Shown: positions 62,834 to 64,000 of the stretch, in pieces
Layout of the letters: the number at the start of each line of letters is the position of its first letter
Numbering within the stretch: the stretch's first letter is position 1
NCBI GenBank assembly: GCA_041751955.1
Contig: JBGSIB010000050.1
Location: 1 to 64,000, forward strand
Reading direction: 5' to 3'
DNA from: UBA2040 sp041751955
GTDB lineage: Bacteria; Bacteroidota; Bacteroidia; Flavobacteriales_D; Crocinitomicaceae
Length of the DNA stretch: 64,000 nucleotides
Notes under the pieces: generated by a model
What the model was told of the DNA's origin: nothing
Seen by the model: only the letters and a program-made list of their open reading frames with translations
The model's database searches: none
Position numbers and translations under genes: made by a program

Positions 62834-62997
62834 GGCGAACTGCTGTTAAAATTGTTGTCAATTCCAGCTGGAATAATAAGCTTTCGATTGGTCAAGAATT
62901 TTGGCGCAACTATTTAATAAACAGGACTTTTTATCTTTTTTTATTTGCTGAATTGTTTTCATCCCAACTTTGTCTATTTTAGCTCAAAATTTAGACT

Positions 62998-64000
62998 TTG
63001 AGAACCATTGTTTATGCTTTATTTGTTCTTCTGTCCTATACGGTTTATGGGCAAAGAGAGTTTTTAAACAATACGCAACTCACTTTACAGTACAACCGTG
63101 GAGTCGCACTTCCAGAATATTCATTTGTCTCTTTCCTTGTTGATCAACCGATACAAAGTGTTGCTTTTAATGTATTGAAGCAAACTACAGGAAAAAACGA
63201 TTGGGAGCGATTGTATAAATTTCCAGAATATGGTTTTTCTTTTTTTTATACCAATCTAGGCAACGATCAGTATCTCGGTAAAGCCTTCGCTTTGAATTAC
63301 TTTTTCAAAATCAATTTCATTTCCAAAGAAAAATGGAAAGTCTTCAACCAAACGGGTATTGGCTTGGGCTATCTTACGCGAAAATTTGATTTGGAAGAAA
63401 ATTATCACAACGTTGGTATTGGTTCGCAGGTGAATGTGCATTTTAATTTCAGGCTGGGTGCATCCTACCGATTTGCCCAAAAGTGGAGTACTGATTTCGG
63501 ACTTTCATTTGATCACTTCTCGAATGGGAATACAGCAGATCCCAATTTAGGATTAAATAATGTGACAATTTTTACGGGGATTCGCCATGATTTGGGAATT
63601 ATAGAAGACAAAAACATACAAGCACTAAACCCCCATGTTCGCAAAAATAATTTTGAAATAGTGGCGAGCATAGGCGGGAAGAAAACGAGAGCGATTTCAT
63701 CAAAATATTTTTTAACTTCTTCCCTAAGCGCGGGAGTCAATCGAGAATTTTTTCGAGGATTTAATTTGGGTTTGGGAGCCGATCTTTTCTATGACGAATC
63801 GATTGAAACTCAAATGCAGGCCAAAGGGGAAACATTTCATTCTTCTAATAATTTCCAAACTGGAATCCATCTTTCACAAGAATTTAGATACAACCGTTTT
63901 AGCCTGATTTTGCAAGAAGGTATTTATTTAGGATTGACGAATAAAGGCAACAATAAAAGCATGTATAATAGGGGAATCGTTCAATTTCAATTCAATAAAA
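62998..64000 (+). CDS. Acyloxyacyl hydrolase / PagL-like lipid A deacylase, 3' end missing
   Basis: An open frame from TTG 62998 to the window end (334 codons seen). Signal peptide (TIVYALFVLLSYTVYGQ) and then beta-barrel-like strands. The motif SFDHFSNGNTADPNLGLNN contains the H-x-S-N-G catalytic motif of PagL-type lipid A 3-O-deacylases. It would sit in the outer membrane and trim LPS. No ATG is found near the start. The part from ~63,640 on exceeds the usual PagL length and looks like a second barrel region. Confidence 0.8.
   Translation, partial: MRTIVYALFVLLSYTVYGQREFLNNTQLTLQYNRGVALPEYSFVSFLVDQPIQSVAFNVLKQTTGKNDWERLYKFPEYGFSFFYTNLGNDQYLGKAFALNYFFKINFISKEKWKVFNQTGIGLGYLTRKFDLEENYHNVGIGSQVNVHFNFRLGASYRFAQKWSTDFGLSFDHFSNGNTADPNLGLNNVTIFTGIRHDLGIIEDKNIQALNPHVRKNNFEIVASIGGKKTRAISSKYFLTSSLSAGVNREFFRGFNLGLGADLFYDESIETQMQAKGETFHSSNNFQTGIHLSQEFRYNRFSLILQEGIYLGLTNKGNNKSMYNRGIVQFQFNK

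Noticed and set aside
1..64000. tRNA, rRNA, riboswitch or CRISPR features
   Set aside because: The gaps between genes were read on both strands and no cloverleaf, rRNA segment, known riboswitch pattern or spaced repeat array was recognised.

Overview
The window is chromosomal DNA from a gliding-type, aerobic member of the Bacteroidota. It is most likely Flavobacteriales and close to the Crocinitomicaceae/Fluviicola type; the lineage is an inference, because no rRNA or tRNA gene is visible. Evidence: proteins carrying type IX secretion (T9SS) C-terminal sorting domains of both type A and gliding-motility type B; PorP/SprF and PorE-like OmpA proteins; AT-rich DNA; promoter-like TTG-N19-21-TAnnTTTG sequences (the Bacteroidota consensus) and almost no Shine-Dalgarno sites; carotenoid, panC/panD, GT5, DUF4270 and glmS genes in the order usual for the phylum.

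Layout. 1-8.9 kb: the end of a giant repeat adhesin, then a PorP/SprF protein and a PorE-like OmpA protein. 9-16.8 kb: outer membrane protein, an operon panC-panD-flippase-rfaE2, and a divergent run GT5-DUF4270-glmS. 17.2-19.5 kb: a GbsR/MarR-type regulator and four small membrane proteins of unknown function, with the same palindrome in front of the regulator and in front of the membrane operon. 19.7-28.6 kb: mostly leftward single genes (Moco-sulfurase-like PLP enzyme, DUF937, GNAT, DUF1287, CsgG-like protein) and an HTH/M48/DUF898 operon. 28.7-31.9 kb: a tightly coupled operon with an alkyltransferase-like protein, an SDR enzyme and three carotenoid genes. 31.9-43.3 kb: DUF5060 glycosidase-like protein, polyprenyl synthase, RmlA, RND exporter, S9 peptidase and an RprXY-like two-component system. 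43.4-45.9 kb: DUF1569, DUF2459, RluF and a small XRE regulator.

46.1-58.2 kb is the accessory region. It holds three tandem modules, each with a T9SS-secreted protein beginning NLVPN-x-x-FE (A) followed by a phage-tail-fibre-like S74 protein (B). B1 is a frameshifted fragment, B2 is cut off in mid-gene, and B3 is full length but interrupted by one frameshift; A3 carries a run of 12 G. Directly after the B2 break lies a probable mobile element (48.8-54.5 kb): a canonical and a catalytically degenerate tyrosine recombinase, a primase/helicase-like protein without a recognisable Walker A motif, and a 1,974-bp segment bounded by a perfect 36-bp inverted repeat. That segment carries two tandem HU genes, a terminator, a hairpin-rich leader and a roughly 570-base stretch with only seven T residues. 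The T-poor stretch has one open frame with host-like codon use but no start codon of its own; a short ATG frame leads into it through a GGGAAAG slippery heptamer just before its stop. I consider this element the best candidate for something undescribed.

58.4-64 kb: alpha/beta hydrolase, an unknown protein, a MerR-type regulator with B12-binding domain, a lipoprotein, Mrp plus NifU-like Fe-S assembly proteins, and the start of a PagL-like lipid A deacylase. No tRNA, rRNA or CRISPR array was seen.
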